Assembly: GCF_934561205.1 (NCBI RefSeq)
Contig: NZ_CAKTFU010000018.1
Coordinates: 1 to 57,535, forward strand
DNA: 57,535 bases
From: an uncultured Gemmiger sp.
GTDB taxonomy: Bacteria; Bacillota; Clostridia; Oscillospirales; Ruminococcaceae
Direction of reading: 5' to 3'
Positions 44,447-53,572 of the stretch are shown one piece after another. Below the pieces are notes generated by a model that was not told where the DNA came from, made no database searches, and was given only the letters and a program-made list of their open reading frames with translations. The translations under genes and the position numbers were made by a program. Numbering within the stretch: position 1 is the first letter of the stretch; each line of letters begins with the position of its first letter.

Positions 44447-44471
44447 CACTTAGAATTATGCGGTATTACCT
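44447..44471 (+). repeat. Shared leader segment, copy 2
   Basis: CGGCACTTAGAATTATGC plus further bases repeat the segment at 33896-33922. Here it lies 20 bp before the ribosome site of the M29 peptidase gene. A TATACT box lies further up at 44371-44376 but lacks a convincing -35 box. Confidence 0.55.
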
Positions 44472-44490
44472 ATCAAAAGGAGAACCAACC

Positions 44491-45726
44491 ATGAACCAGA
44501 AGTTTTTGCAGCTTTACGCCGATTTCATCGTCAAGGTGGGCGTACACGTCCGCCCGCGCCAGACCATGATCCTGCGCTGCCCCGTCACCATGCCGGATTT
44601 TGCCCACGCCTGCGTGCGCTCTGCCTATGAGGCCGGCGCCAAAAATGTCGTTGTCCGCTGGGAGGACGAGCAGCTGACCCGCCTGCAGATGGAGCTTGCG
44701 CAGGAGCAGGACCTCTGCGAGATGAAACCCTATGAACTGCGCAGCTACCTCGACTACGCCGAGGACCCGGACGGCTGCTGCACGCTGGCCATCCACGCCG
44801 CCGACCCCGAGGCGCTGGCCGGGCTGGATGCCGGCAAGATCAACCGCGTCAATCTGGCGCGCCGCACCTTTATGAAACCCTGGCAGGAGTACACGATGAA
44901 CGACCGCGTGCAGTGGTGCGTGGCCGCCGTGCCCGCCCCCGGCTGGGCTGCCAAGGTGTTCCCCGACCTGCCGCAGGACGAGGCCGTGGAAAAGCTGTGG
45001 CAGGTCATCTTTACTGTCTGCCGCGTCACCGGCGGCGACCCCGTGGGCGAGTGGCAGCAGCACGTCGCTAAGACATCCGCCCGCCGCGACCGCCTGAACG
45101 AGTGGCAGCTGGACAGCGTGCATCTGCAGAGCGCCAACGGCACCGATTTGACCATCGGCCTGGCCGACGACGCCGTGTGGGAGGGTGCCTCCAGCAAGAC
45201 CGACCGCGGCTTTGAGTTCATCGCCAACGTCCCCACCGAGGAGGTTTTCTGCGCGCCCCACCGCGACCGCGTCAACGGCACGGTCTACGGCACCAAGCCC
45301 TACGTCTACAACGGGCAGCTGATCAAAGGCTGGCACGTCACCTTTAAGGACGGCAAGGTCGTTGAGCAGGGTGCCGAGGAAAACGCCGCCCTGCTGGCGG
45401 AGCTGCTTTCCACCGACGAAAACGCTGACCGCATCGGCGAAATTGCCTTTGTGCCCGCGTCCAGCCCCATCAACCAAAGCGGCGTGCTGTTCTTCAACAC
45501 CCTGTTTGACGAAAACGCCGCCTGCCACATTGCCTTCGGTGCGGGCTACCCCACCAACATCAGGAACGGCAGCGCCCAGACCCGCGCCCAGCTGCTGGAA
45601 AAAGGCCTGAACGACTCTGCCATCCACGAGGATGTCATGATCGGCGCGCCCGACACCCGCATCACCGGCCTGACCAAGGACGGCCGCGAGGTGCTGATTT
45701 TCGACGGCGGCGAGTGGGCGTTCTGA
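44491..45726 (+). CDS. Metalloaminopeptidase, M29 family (AmpS/PepS-like)
   Basis: 411 residues from ATG 44491 (AAAAGGAGA before it); the frame is open upstream, but that part lies over the leader. Length and layout fit M29 thermophilic-type aminopeptidases. Metal and catalytic residues lie in NVPTEEVFCAPHRDRVNG (Glu, Glu, His), LFDENAACHIAFGAGYP (Glu, His) and MIGAPDTRITG (Asp). It is a cytosolic peptidase releasing N-terminal residues from peptides. One base separates its stop from the ATG of the acyltransferase gene, so the two are co-transcribed, with no obvious functional link. Confidence 0.9.
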   Translation: MNQKFLQLYADFIVKVGVHVRPRQTMILRCPVTMPDFAHACVRSAYEAGAKNVVVRWEDEQLTRLQMELAQEQDLCEMKPYELRSYLDYAEDPDGCCTLAIHAADPEALAGLDAGKINRVNLARRTFMKPWQEYTMNDRVQWCVAAVPAPGWAAKVFPDLPQDEAVEKLWQVIFTVCRVTGGDPVGEWQQHVAKTSARRDRLNEWQLDSVHLQSANGTDLTIGLADDAVWEGASSKTDRGFEFIANVPTEEVFCAPHRDRVNGTVYGTKPYVYNGQLIKGWHVTFKDGKVVEQGAEENAALLAELLSTDENADRIGEIAFVPASSPINQSGVLFFNTLFDENAACHIAFGAGYPTNIRNGSAQTRAQLLEKGLNDSAIHEDVMIGAPDTRITGLTKDGREVLIFDGGEWAF

Positions 45727-45727
45727 T

Positions 45728-46756
45728 ATGGAAAACGCTGTGCAAAACCGCCGCCTGAACTGGCTGGACGTCATGAAGCTGCTCTGCATTTTGGGGGTGT
45801 ACTGCAACCACAGCAGTGCGGGGCCGCACTATATGGCGCTGTTTGCCTACATCAACGGTGCCTTCTTTTTCTGCTCCGGGTATGTGGCGTCCCGCCACCA
45901 CGCCCGCAATTTTTGGCAGTTTGCGCGGGATAAATTTGTGGCGATCTTCTGGCCGTACACCACCTTTGCGCTGCTTACGCTGGCGGTGCGCTCCCGCCTG
46001 ACCGAGGTCGACCTTGCGGATTTTATCAAGAGCTTTTTATACGGCAGCCGCAGCTACTGCTGCAGCATCACCTTTTGGTTTCTGCCGTGCCTGTTTGTGA
46101 TGACGCTGTACTATTACGGCATTTCGCGGGCTGTAAAAAACAAATACGGCGTTCTGGCGTTATGTTTTGCCCTGAGCTGCGCGGTAAAGATCCTGCACGA
46201 GGCACCTGTTCTGCCCTGGGGCCTTGACATGGCGGCGCGGTATCTCATCTACTATGCGCTGGGGGATTTTTTGGCGCAACACGGCGCGGCGCTGTCCAAG
46301 CGGGCGCGGTATGCCGCCTTGGTGGTGGGCTGCACGTGGGCGGCGCTGACACTCCGTGATGCGGGCGAACTGCCGCAGCGGCTGTTGGGCCGCCCGCTGC
46401 CGCTGGCGGGGCAGTACCTGCAGCAGTTTGTGACCACGCTTTCGCTGATTTGCCTGCTGTACACCGCCGCCCATGCCCTGCAAAACGCATCGCTGTTGGC
46501 CAGGCTGGGCCGCAGCACGGTAATTCTTTGCTGCTGCGAGGAAATTTCCGAAATCGTTCCGCCCTACCTGTGGCAGAGCGCCGGGTTTGCCCCGCTGCAG
46601 CCCGTCGGCTGGGCCGCGATTTTGTACCGCCTGTTCGGTGCGGCGCTGACCTGCGTGTGCATCGTCTGGCCTGTCAACCGCTTTTTGCCGTGGATGGTCA
46701 AGTGTCCTTTCCCACGCAAACAAAATGCGCCCGCCGGGCGGGCACACGAAACCTAA
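45728..46756 (+). CDS. Acyltransferase-3 family membrane protein
   Basis: 342 residues with about 10 membrane segments. The family's N-terminal pattern is clear: RLNWLDVMKLLCILGVYCNHS, with the functional His in the first segment, and FFFCSGYVASRH. It would acylate a sugar or other small target on a membrane-linked glycan, as OafA-type enzymes do. No periplasmic SGNH domain is fused. It adds a third kind of O-acylation gene to the window besides the two MBOAT loci. Confidence 0.8.
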   Translation: MENAVQNRRLNWLDVMKLLCILGVYCNHSSAGPHYMALFAYINGAFFFCSGYVASRHHARNFWQFARDKFVAIFWPYTTFALLTLAVRSRLTEVDLADFIKSFLYGSRSYCCSITFWFLPCLFVMTLYYYGISRAVKNKYGVLALCFALSCAVKILHEAPVLPWGLDMAARYLIYYALGDFLAQHGAALSKRARYAALVVGCTWAALTLRDAGELPQRLLGRPLPLAGQYLQQFVTTLSLICLLYTAAHALQNASLLARLGRSTVILCCCEEISEIVPPYLWQSAGFAPLQPVGWAAILYRLFGAALTCVCIVWPVNRFLPWMVKCPFPRKQNAPAGRAHET

Positions 46757-46769
46757 AACCATACCGCAC

Positions 46770-46815
46770 AAAAAACGCGTCCCCTGCCGAGTTCGGCAGG
46801 GGACGCGCTTTTTTA
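46770..46815. terminator. Bidirectional terminator
   Basis: A long stem (AACGCGTCCCCTGCCG and CGGCAGGGGACGCGCTT) has A-run and T-run flanks. It is shared by the acyltransferase-3 gene and the convergent ABC transporter ATPase gene, whose stop lies inside the T-run flank. Confidence 0.9.
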
Positions 46816-47529
46816 CAGCACCTTGGACAAAAATGCCTTCAGGCGCTCGTTTTCGGGGTTTGTGAAAAATTCCTGCGGGGGCTTGTCCACCTTGACAACG
46901 CCCTCGTCAATAAAGATGATGCGGTTGGCGACCTCGCGGGCAAAGCCCATCTCGTGGGTGACGCATACCATCGTCATACCGCCGCGCGCCAGCTCCTTCA
47001 TCAGCTCCAGCACCTCGCCGACCATTTCGGGGTCCAGCGCACTGGTCGGCTCGTCAAACAGCAGCACGTCGGGGTTCATGGCCAGCGCGCGCACAATGGC
47101 AATGCGCTGTTTCTGCCCGCCGGACAGCATATTGGGGTAGGTGTCCGCCTTGTCTGCCAGACCGATGCGCTCCAGCAGCTCGATCGCCTTTTTGTCCGCC
47201 TCGTCCTGTTTCATCAGGCCCAGACGCACAGGCGCTAAGGTGATGTTCTTTTTCACGGTCAGGTGCGGGAACAGGTTGAAATGCTGGAACACCATGCCCA
47301 TTTTCTGCCGCACATGGTCGATGTCATGGTCGGTGACAGGCTTTCCGTTGAAGATGATCTCGCCGCCGTCCGGCTCTTCCAGGTGGTTGAGGCAGCGCAA
47401 AAAGGTCGATTTGCCGCAGCCCGACGGTCCCACCAGCACGACGCAGTCGCCCTTGTTGATGGTCAGGTTTACGCCCCGCAAAACCTGCAGACCGTTGAAG
47501 TCTTTTTTCAGATTTTTAACGTCTATCAC
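46813..47529 (-). CDS. Polar amino-acid ABC transporter, ATP-binding subunit
   Basis: 238 residues from GTG 47529. Walker A is GPSGCGKST (34-42), the signature [16 protein letters not shown], Walker [14 protein letters not shown] and the switch His in [10 protein letters not shown]. It belongs to the GlnQ/ArtM/HisP group. It overlaps the permease gene by 14 bp. Together with the permease and binding protein it forms a complete amino-acid importer; which amino acid cannot be told from sequence. Confidence 0.92.
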   Translation of the reverse strand: MIDVKNLKKDFNGLQVLRGVNLTINKGDCVVLVGPSGCGKSTFLRCLNHLEEPDGGEIIFNGKPVTDHDIDHVRQKMGMVFQHFNLFPHLTVKKNITLAPVRLGLMKQDEADKKAIELLERIGLADKADTYPNMLSGGQKQRIAIVRALAMNPDVLLFDEPTSALDPEMVGEVLELMKELARGGMTMVCVTHEMGFAREVANRIIFIDEGVVKVDKPPQEFFTNPENERLKAFLSKVL

Positions 47530-48283
47530 TTTGCGCCAACTTCCTTTCCACCTTGCTCAGCAGCCAGCTCAGCAGCATGACCAGCACCAGATAGATGCAC
47601 GCAATGCCCAGCAGCGGGAACATCGCCTCGTAGGTACGGTTCATGATGCCCTGCGCCGCGTACAGCAGCTCCTTGCCGCCGATGACCGTGATCAGCGAGG
47701 TATCCTTCAGCAGGACGATAAATTCGTTGCCGAGCGCCGGCAAAATCGAACGGATCGCCTGCGGGATGATGATTTCCAGCATCGTGGTCATATAATTCAG
47801 ACCCAGGCTGCGCCCCGCCTCCATCTGGCCGGGGTCAACCGCCATCAGGCCGCCGCGGATGATCTCCGACACATACGCGCCGGAGTTGATGCCCAGCGTC
47901 AGCGCACCGATGAGGGTGAACTCGCGGCTGCTCTTAAAGACGACCATGCTCATGATCAGCAGCTGCACCATCATGGGCGTGCCGCGGATGATGGTGGCAT
48001 AAACCTTCGCAACAGCGTTAAAAATGCCCAATACCGGGTTGCGGTGATGGGGCTTTTGCTGGTCGTGCGCCACACGGATCATGGCCACCACAGAGCCAAG
48101 CACGACACCCAGTGCCAGCGCCATGGCCGTGACCATCAGCGTGGTGCCCACGCCCTTGATATACTGCTGCCAGCGGTCCGCCACGATAAACGCCTGATAG
48201 AACTTTACAAAAAAGTCCTGCAAAACGTTCAGCGTCTGCCCGCTTTTGGCCATTTGTGAAAGCAGCTCGTACTGTGCCTGCAT
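47516..48283 (-). CDS. Polar amino-acid ABC transporter, permease
   Basis: 255 residues from ATG 48283; an upstream ATG in frame lies before the ribosome site region and is less likely. Five membrane segments, with the HEAAP-type permease signature [23 protein letters not shown] and [23 protein letters not shown], which contains the EAA loop that meets the ATPase. [20 protein letters not shown] is the usual N-terminal segment of the HisM/GlnP group. A single permease implies a homodimer. Confidence 0.92.
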   Translation of the reverse strand: MQAQYELLSQMAKSGQTLNVLQDFFVKFYQAFIVADRWQQYIKGVGTTLMVTAMALALGVVLGSVVAMIRVAHDQQKPHHRNPVLGIFNAVAKVYATIIRGTPMMVQLLIMSMVVFKSSREFTLIGALTLGINSGAYVSEIIRGGLMAVDPGQMEAGRSLGLNYMTTMLEIIIPQAIRSILPALGNEFIVLLKDTSLITVIGGKELLYAAQGIMNRTYEAMFPLLGIACIYLVLVMLLSWLLSKVERKLAQSDRR

Positions 48284-48305
48284 CTCACCACAACCTTTCC
48301 TTTTG

Positions 48306-48338
48306 AATAAAAAGAGCACGCCGGGTCAACCGGCGTGC
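48306..48338 (-). terminator. Intercistronic hairpin between binding protein and permease
   Basis: On the minus strand a perfect 9-bp stem GCACGCCGG/CCGGCGTGC is followed by TCTTTTTATTC. It probably ends most transcripts after the binding-protein gene, giving more binding protein than membrane subunits. Confidence 0.8.
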
Positions 48339-48365
48339 CCGTTATTTCGGACGTTACAACAGATT

Positions 48366-49190
48366 TTACTCTGCTTTGATGTACTTGTCAACAATCGCCT
48401 GCAGGGTGCCGTCGTTCTTCAGCTCCTCCAGCGCACCGTTGATGGCGTCGAGCATCGCGGTGTTGCCCTTGGCCACGCCGATGGCGTAGTCCTCCTCGGC
48501 ATAGGCGGTGTCCAGGATCTTCAGGCCGGGGTTGGCCTCGACGAACTCCTTGGCGGGGGCATTGTCGATAACGACAGCGTCCACCTGACCGTTGACCAGC
48601 GCCTGAACGGCAGTCAGACCGTCGTCATACGGGGTGACGTGCTCATCGCCGAAATCGTCGGAGCAGTAGATGTAGCCGGTGGTGCCGCGCTGGGTGCCGA
48701 TCATCTTGTCAGCCAGATCGTCGGGGGTGGCAATATCGGAATCCTCTTTTACGATGATGGACTGGATGCCGGTGGCGTAGGAATCGCTGAAGTCCATGAC
48801 CAGCTGGCGATCCTCGGTGACGGTGACGCCGGCCATGACCAAGTCGCTCTTGCCGTTCTGGGCGGCCAGCAGGGCGGCGTCAAAGTCCATATCATCGACC
48901 TGCAGCTCCAGGCCGAGCTTTTCGGCGATGGCGGCGGCTACGTCGATGTCGATGCCGACAAAGTTGCCGTTGTCGTCGGTGGACTCATACGGAGGAAATG
49001 CAGCGTTGGTGGACATGGTCAGCTTGCCGGGGGTGACGGTGGTCAGCTCGGCAGCGGAGGCGGCCTCAGAGGAAGCGGCTTCGGAAGAAGCGGCTTCGGA
49101 GGAAGCGGGGGCAGAACTTGCGGCGGAACCGCAGGCGGCCAGGCTCATCATCATGGCACCGGCCATCAATACAGCAGACAGTTTTTTCAT
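48366..49190 (-). CDS. Polar amino-acid ABC transporter, substrate-binding lipoprotein
   Basis: 274 residues from ATG 49190 (GAGGGAAC before it). Signal peptide with lipobox SLAAC (Cys20). A low-complexity Ser/Ala/Glu linker (SSEAASSEAASSEAASA, about 28-46) precedes the SBP family 3 domain, with TNAAFPPYESTDDNGNFVGIDIDV, DLVMAGVTVTEDRQLVMDFSDSY, IGTQRGTTGY and VIDNAPAKEFV. It captures an amino acid outside the membrane for the permease encoded downstream. The linker probably acts as a flexible stalk in the wall. Confidence 0.92.
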   Translation of the reverse strand: MKKLSAVLMAGAMMMSLAACGSAASSAPASSEAASSEAASSEAASAAELTTVTPGKLTMSTNAAFPPYESTDDNGNFVGIDIDVAAAIAEKLGLELQVDDMDFDAALLAAQNGKSDLVMAGVTVTEDRQLVMDFSDSYATGIQSIIVKEDSDIATPDDLADKMIGTQRGTTGYIYCSDDFGDEHVTPYDDGLTAVQALVNGQVDAVVIDNAPAKEFVEANPGLKILDTAYAEEDYAIGVAKGNTAMLDAINGALEELKNDGTLQAIVDKYIKAE

Positions 49191-49380
49191 GGATGTTCCC
49201 TCTATTCTTAAATCAAATATCGGCCAAGCCCTCACTTGGCTATGAGGATAGTATAGCTGTATAACTATGCAAAGTCAATGCATAAATACAAACTTTGGCG
49301 TTTTGCGTGTACGCGCGCGCCGCACGCGCCGTTTTTTGTGCAAAACAGCAGAGACTTACGCGGGGAACCAGTCATCGCGC

Positions 49381-49690
49381 GGTAGGGGCGGGGCATTCCC
49401 CGCCCGCGACATAACGATAACCACTATTTACCGGGTTATTTGTAGGGGCGGCATATATGCCGCCCGCCGCAGCCATCCCGACAAATCAACCTACCGGGCA
49501 ACCCCCACGGGACGTATATATGCGTCCCCCTACAAACCTGTCGGAAATACGCGTTTTGCCTATAACTGCTCACCCTCCGGCAATTCGTAGGGAGGGGTCT
49601 TGACCCCTCCTTGCAGCCTTGCATCGCACTGCATAAAAACGTATCCGCGCAAAGCGGACACATCAAATCTAACCTCTCCACTCTGCGCTC
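49381..49690. repeat. Intergenic palindrome cluster 2
   Basis: In the 574-bp gap before the MBOAT gene, at least four short palindromes with GTAGGG or CCTACAAA edges follow one another. They have arms GGGCGGGG/CCCCGCCC (49386 on), GGGCGGCATATATGCCGCCC (49446 on), GGGACGTATATATGCGTCCC (about 49509-49528, two mismatches) and GGAGGGGTC/GACCCCTCC (49591 on). Linkers such as TATAACTGCTCAC and AGCGGACACA are shared with the 53.8-kb cluster. No gene is seen in this gap. Confidence 0.8.
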
Positions 49691-49764
49691 CCCCCTTGCG
49701 CTATATAATAAAATAATGTATAATAAGATGATTTAGTGTCATTTTTTGAAGGAGGACTGCTGCG

Positions 49765-51264
49765 GTGAGCCTGCAGAGCTTTACATTTTTTGGTTTTTTA
49801 CCGGTGACGGTCTTTATCTACCTGCTGCTGCCCAAACGGCTGCAAAGCCCGTTTTTGCTGGCGGCCAGCTGGTTTTTTTACGCTGCAGCGGGAAAAGCCA
49901 TGGACATGCCCGCCATGCTGCCGCTTTGCATTGCCATAAGCGGGTTTGCCTACCTGTGCGGGCGGGCGCTGAACCTGCACGGCGGGGCGCACAAAACTGC
50001 CGTGCTGCGCATCGGCGTTGTGGGGCTGCTGGCGATCCTGGCCTTTTTTAAGTACAACGGCGCCTTTGCCGCCCCCGACGGCTGGCAGGGCATTGCCATG
50101 CCGCTGGGCATCAGCTTTTACACCTTTGCGGCCATCAGTTACCTGATCGACACCGCCCGCGGCGACTGCGAGCCGGAAACCAATTTTGTCGATTTTGCAC
50201 TGTATACCGCATTTTTTGCCACCGTTACGCAAGGCCCCATCTGCCGTGCGGGGCAGCTTTTGCCCCAGTTTAAGCAGGAGCACCGCTTTGACGCTGCCCG
50301 CACCGTGCGCGGCCTGCGGCTGCTGGCGCTGGGCCTGTTTAAGATGGTCGCCGTAAGCGATGTGCTGGGCGTTTTTGTGGGCGAGGTGTTCGGCCGCTAC
50401 CAAAGCTACGGCGGGCCGATGCTGATTTTGGCGGCGGTTTTTTATACATTCCAGCTGTATTTCAACTTTTCGGGCTATTCGGAGGTTGCCCGCGCCGTGG
50501 GTCTTTTGCTGGGTCTTGACCTGCCCGAAAACTTCAAAACGCCCTTTTACGCCACCAACTTTTCCGGCTTTTGGAGCCGCTGGCACATCAGCTTTTCGTC
50601 CTGGCTGCAGGATTACCTGTTTATGCCGCTGGCGTGGGCCGATGTCAGCAGCGTGACCGGCGGCCGCCTGAGCCGCCTGCCCGCAGAATTTTGCGTGTTC
50701 ACGGTGTTTTTTGTGTCCGGCTTCTGGCACGGCAACACGCTGCCGTTTGTCATTTGGGGGCTTTTGCAGGCCGTCTACCGCCTGGGCGAGGAGCTTTTGC
50801 ACCGCCGCCTCGGCAAGCCCAAAAAGAAGGCCCCCGCGCGGGTCTTGTGGGCCAAGCGCGCGGGCGTGTTTGTGCTGTGGACCTTCAGCATGGTGTTTTT
50901 CTGCGTAGGTATGTACAACATGTCCACCGCCGATGCCTTTGGCATTTTGGCGGGGTGGTTTGCCGGCTGGGCACCCGCCCGCTTTGCGGCCGAGCTGTAC
51001 AGCGCCGTGTACACGGCCTTTTACGCCAACCCCATTATGGTGGCGTTCTACTATGCGTTTACGGTGTTTGGCCTGGCGTTTTGCTTTGTGCTGGATCATC
51101 GCCGCGCCTTTATCTATAAAAACAAGCCGTCCGAGGTTTGCCTTGCCGCCGAAAAACACCGCTGGGTCGTGTATTATCTGCTGGTGCTGGGCCTGCTGGC
51201 GGGCTACATTATGCAAAGCGGCGGCTTTGCCGACGCAGGGTTCGGCATGTATGCCAACTTCTGA
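49765..51264 (+). CDS. MBOAT membrane-bound O-acyltransferase (AlgI-like), second locus
   Basis: 499 residues from GTG 49765, with AAGGAGGA 8 nt before. About 12 membrane segments. MBOAT marks: AMPLGISFYTFAAISYLIDTAR, FATVTQGPICRA, FNFSGYSEVARAVG, FWSRWHISFSSWL (conserved His near 274) and VSGFWHGNTLPFVIWG with catalytic His322. It is followed after 36 bp by an SGNH protein, the usual acyl-accepting partner. It probably supplies acetyl groups for a cell-surface polymer. Confidence 0.9.
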   Translation: MSLQSFTFFGFLPVTVFIYLLLPKRLQSPFLLAASWFFYAAAGKAMDMPAMLPLCIAISGFAYLCGRALNLHGGAHKTAVLRIGVVGLLAILAFFKYNGAFAAPDGWQGIAMPLGISFYTFAAISYLIDTARGDCEPETNFVDFALYTAFFATVTQGPICRAGQLLPQFKQEHRFDAARTVRGLRLLALGLFKMVAVSDVLGVFVGEVFGRYQSYGGPMLILAAVFYTFQLYFNFSGYSEVARAVGLLLGLDLPENFKTPFYATNFSGFWSRWHISFSSWLQDYLFMPLAWADVSSVTGGRLSRLPAEFCVFTVFFVSGFWHGNTLPFVIWGLLQAVYRLGEELLHRRLGKPKKKAPARVLWAKRAGVFVLWTFSMVFFCVGMYNMSTADAFGILAGWFAGWAPARFAAELYSAVYTAFYANPIMVAFYYAFTVFGLAFCFVLDHRRAFIYKNKPSEVCLAAEKHRWVVYYLLVLGLLAGYIMQSGGFADAGFGMYANF

Positions 51265-51300
51265 TGTGTTCTATATTATAAGGAAAGGCGGTCTGCCCGC

Positions 51301-52245
51301 GTGAAATCCATCTGCAAAAAACTGGCGCTGCTGGCAATTCCCCTGGCGGTGTGGTTTGTATTTTTTGCGGCCTTTGAGCCGAACAACTATTTTGGGCTGA
51401 AATCGTCGGCGTCGTCCTCTCAGCCCGTGGCGCGGGTGCGCGCGTACCAGCAGCACCCCGGACGCAACCTGATCCTGGGCGACAGCCGCTTGGCGCACCT
51501 TGACCTTGCGCTGGTGCAGGAGGTTTCGGGGCAGGAATGGCAGAACCTTGCTTTTGGCGGTGCATCGCTGAAAGAATCGCTGGACCTGGCCGATTACATC
51601 CTGCAAAGCGACCACGAGGTCGACCGCCTGCTGCTGGCGGTCTCGTTCTATACGCTGAACGAGGGCTACAACACCGACCGTTTTGCGACGCTGGAAACCA
51701 CGCTGAACAACCCCCTGGCGTACTGTTTCAACCTGGAATACAACGTCAACGCCCTGACCGCCGCCATGGACACCCTGCGCGGCACGCCGGACGCGATCGA
51801 ATCCGGCGACTGGGTCGCGGCGGATTACCAAGCGGACGACGGCACGGTTTTGCCGCTGCACCGCAAATTATACGACTACCCCGCCATCATCACACCCAAG
51901 TGTAAGGCGTGGGCACTGAACGAAACGCAGCTGGAACACCTGTACCGCGTGGCCGATGCCTGCCGTGAGCGCGGCATTGCGCTGACGGTGGTCATGCCGC
52001 CGATGGCGCAGAACGTGCGTACCGAGGTGTGCGACGAGTTTGGCATCACGCAGGCGATGCAGGACACGGTCTTGCCCGCACTGCACACCGCCGCCGATAC
52101 CTACGGCTTTACCCTGCTGGATTACGAATGGCAGGGCAGCTGCATTACAGACGATGACACGCAGTTTTTTGACGGATTTCATTTGGACGAGCTGTACGGC
52201 CTGCCCGATTGGACACGCCAGCTGTTTGAGGATATGCAAAAGTAA
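51301..52245 (+). CDS. SGNH/DltD-like membrane-anchored O-acetylation partner
   Basis: 314 residues from GTG 51301 (AAGGAAAGGCGG upstream). An N-terminal anchor (about 7-24) is followed by an SGNH fold with LILGDSRLAH (nucleophile Ser62) and, near the end, DGFHLDE (Asp291, His294), forming a plausible catalytic triad. It would act outside the membrane with the preceding MBOAT protein. Unlike the two SGNH-like proteins at 13-18 kb it carries no LRR. Confidence 0.8.
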   Translation: MKSICKKLALLAIPLAVWFVFFAAFEPNNYFGLKSSASSSQPVARVRAYQQHPGRNLILGDSRLAHLDLALVQEVSGQEWQNLAFGGASLKESLDLADYILQSDHEVDRLLLAVSFYTLNEGYNTDRFATLETTLNNPLAYCFNLEYNVNALTAAMDTLRGTPDAIESGDWVAADYQADDGTVLPLHRKLYDYPAIITPKCKAWALNETQLEHLYRVADACRERGIALTVVMPPMAQNVRTEVCDEFGITQAMQDTVLPALHTAADTYGFTLLDYEWQGSCITDDDTQFFDGFHLDELYGLPDWTRQLFEDMQK

Positions 52246-52257
52246 AAGGAAAAAACT

Positions 52258-53571
52258 ATGGCATTGGATTTTTTGATTTTGTACGAGCACACGGTGCGCG
52301 AATATGAGAGTGACCTGCTGTTAAAGCTGGAGCTGGAACGCCGCGGCTACACCGCCGAGATCCGCCAGCTGCTGGACCCCAAGCATCTGCGGCTGTTCGG
52401 CAAGGACAAGCCGGAGGTACTGGTGGCCAGCTGCATGTACGACAACGAGGCCATCAACAGCCATGTGTACAACAACATCGGCCGCTGCAACAAGATCGTC
52501 AACCTGCACTGGGAGCAGATGCTTTCGGACACGCAGGAGGAGGGCGACTGGTTCAACATGAACGGCAACGCCAAAAAGTGTGTGCAAACCTGCTGGGGCA
52601 AGCGCACCGCCGCCCGCCTGCAGGCGCACGGCATGGACGCCAAAAACACCCCCGTGACCGGCGCGGTGATGATGGACTTTCTGCGCCCGGAATTTGCGGG
52701 CTATTTTAAGGACAAGGCCGCCCTGTGCCGAGAGTTCGGTTTGGACCCCGCCAAAAAGCTGCACCTGTATATTTCCAGTTTCGGTTATGCCAGCATGAAC
52801 GACGACGAGGTGGCTGAGCTTTCCAAGATGGCGGGCACGGATTTTACCGGCTTTGCCAAGACCAACCGCGTTTCGATGGCGGAAACCTTGCGCTGGTTCG
52901 ATGAATATCTGGGCGCGCACCCTGAGGTGGAGCTGGTCTACCGCCGCCACCCCAGCGAGTGGAACAGCCCCGCGCTGGAGGAATTGAGCCGCAAGCGCCC
53001 GAACTTCCATGTGATTTTTGCCGATTCGGTCAAGCAGTGGATCGTGGCGGCAGATTCGATTTCCATCTGGATGAGCACCGCCATCGCTGAGGTGTACATG
53101 GCGGGCAAAAGCTGCCATATCCTGCGCCCCGTACCCATTGAGCACGAGTACGACCCCGTCATCTACAAGGACGCGCAGTATGTGACCTCTTACGAGGAAT
53201 TCGACGCTGCCATGGCAGAAAACGACCCGCCCTTCCCCATTGCGCGCGAGGTGATCGAGGGGTATTTTGACCCCTGCGCCGAACCTGCCTACCGCCGGAT
53301 GGCGGATCTGTTGGAGGATGTATACCGCAACCCGCCGCGCGACACCCCCATGGGCGAAGGGTTTCATCCGCATTTTAATCTGCTGAAATTCTGTGCCCTG
53401 GCGGGTGTGCATTTTCTCTACCGGCGCGGCTGGGAGCCGAAGCGGGTATTTGCCTTCTGCCCGCCGCTGGCCAATTTTGCCCAGCGCATCTACGGCTATG
53501 TGGACAAGGCGCACGTCACGCCCGAACAGGTTGCTGCCATGGAAGCGAGAATTCGTCCGTTTGTGAAGTAA
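52258..53571 (+). CDS. Putative surface-carbohydrate biosynthesis protein (GT-B-like)
   Basis: 437 residues, no signal peptide or membrane segment. The first part (FLILYEHTVREYESDLLLKLELERRGY) and later VYRRHPSEWNSPALEELSRK and VKQWIVAADSISIWMSTAIAEVYMAGK have the look of GT-B glycosyl- or glycerophosphotransferase-like proteins often annotated as surface carbohydrate biosynthesis. It starts 12 bp after the SGNH gene, in the same operon. Substrate and exact reaction are unknown. Confidence 0.6.
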   Translation: MALDFLILYEHTVREYESDLLLKLELERRGYTAEIRQLLDPKHLRLFGKDKPEVLVASCMYDNEAINSHVYNNIGRCNKIVNLHWEQMLSDTQEEGDWFNMNGNAKKCVQTCWGKRTAARLQAHGMDAKNTPVTGAVMMDFLRPEFAGYFKDKAALCREFGLDPAKKLHLYISSFGYASMNDDEVAELSKMAGTDFTGFAKTNRVSMAETLRWFDEYLGAHPEVELVYRRHPSEWNSPALEELSRKRPNFHVIFADSVKQWIVAADSISIWMSTAIAEVYMAGKSCHILRPVPIEHEYDPVIYKDAQYVTSYEEFDAAMAENDPPFPIAREVIEGYFDPCAEPAYRRMADLLEDVYRNPPRDTPMGEGFHPHFNLLKFCALAGVHFLYRRGWEPKRVFAFCPPLANFAQRIYGYVDKAHVTPEQVAAMEARIRPFVK

Positions 53572-53572
53572 C

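Noticed and set aside
49381..49690. Possible CRISPR array because of regularly placed repeats
   Set aside because: The units are palindromes with variable arms and irregular spacing. There are no constant direct repeats with unique spacers and no cas genes.
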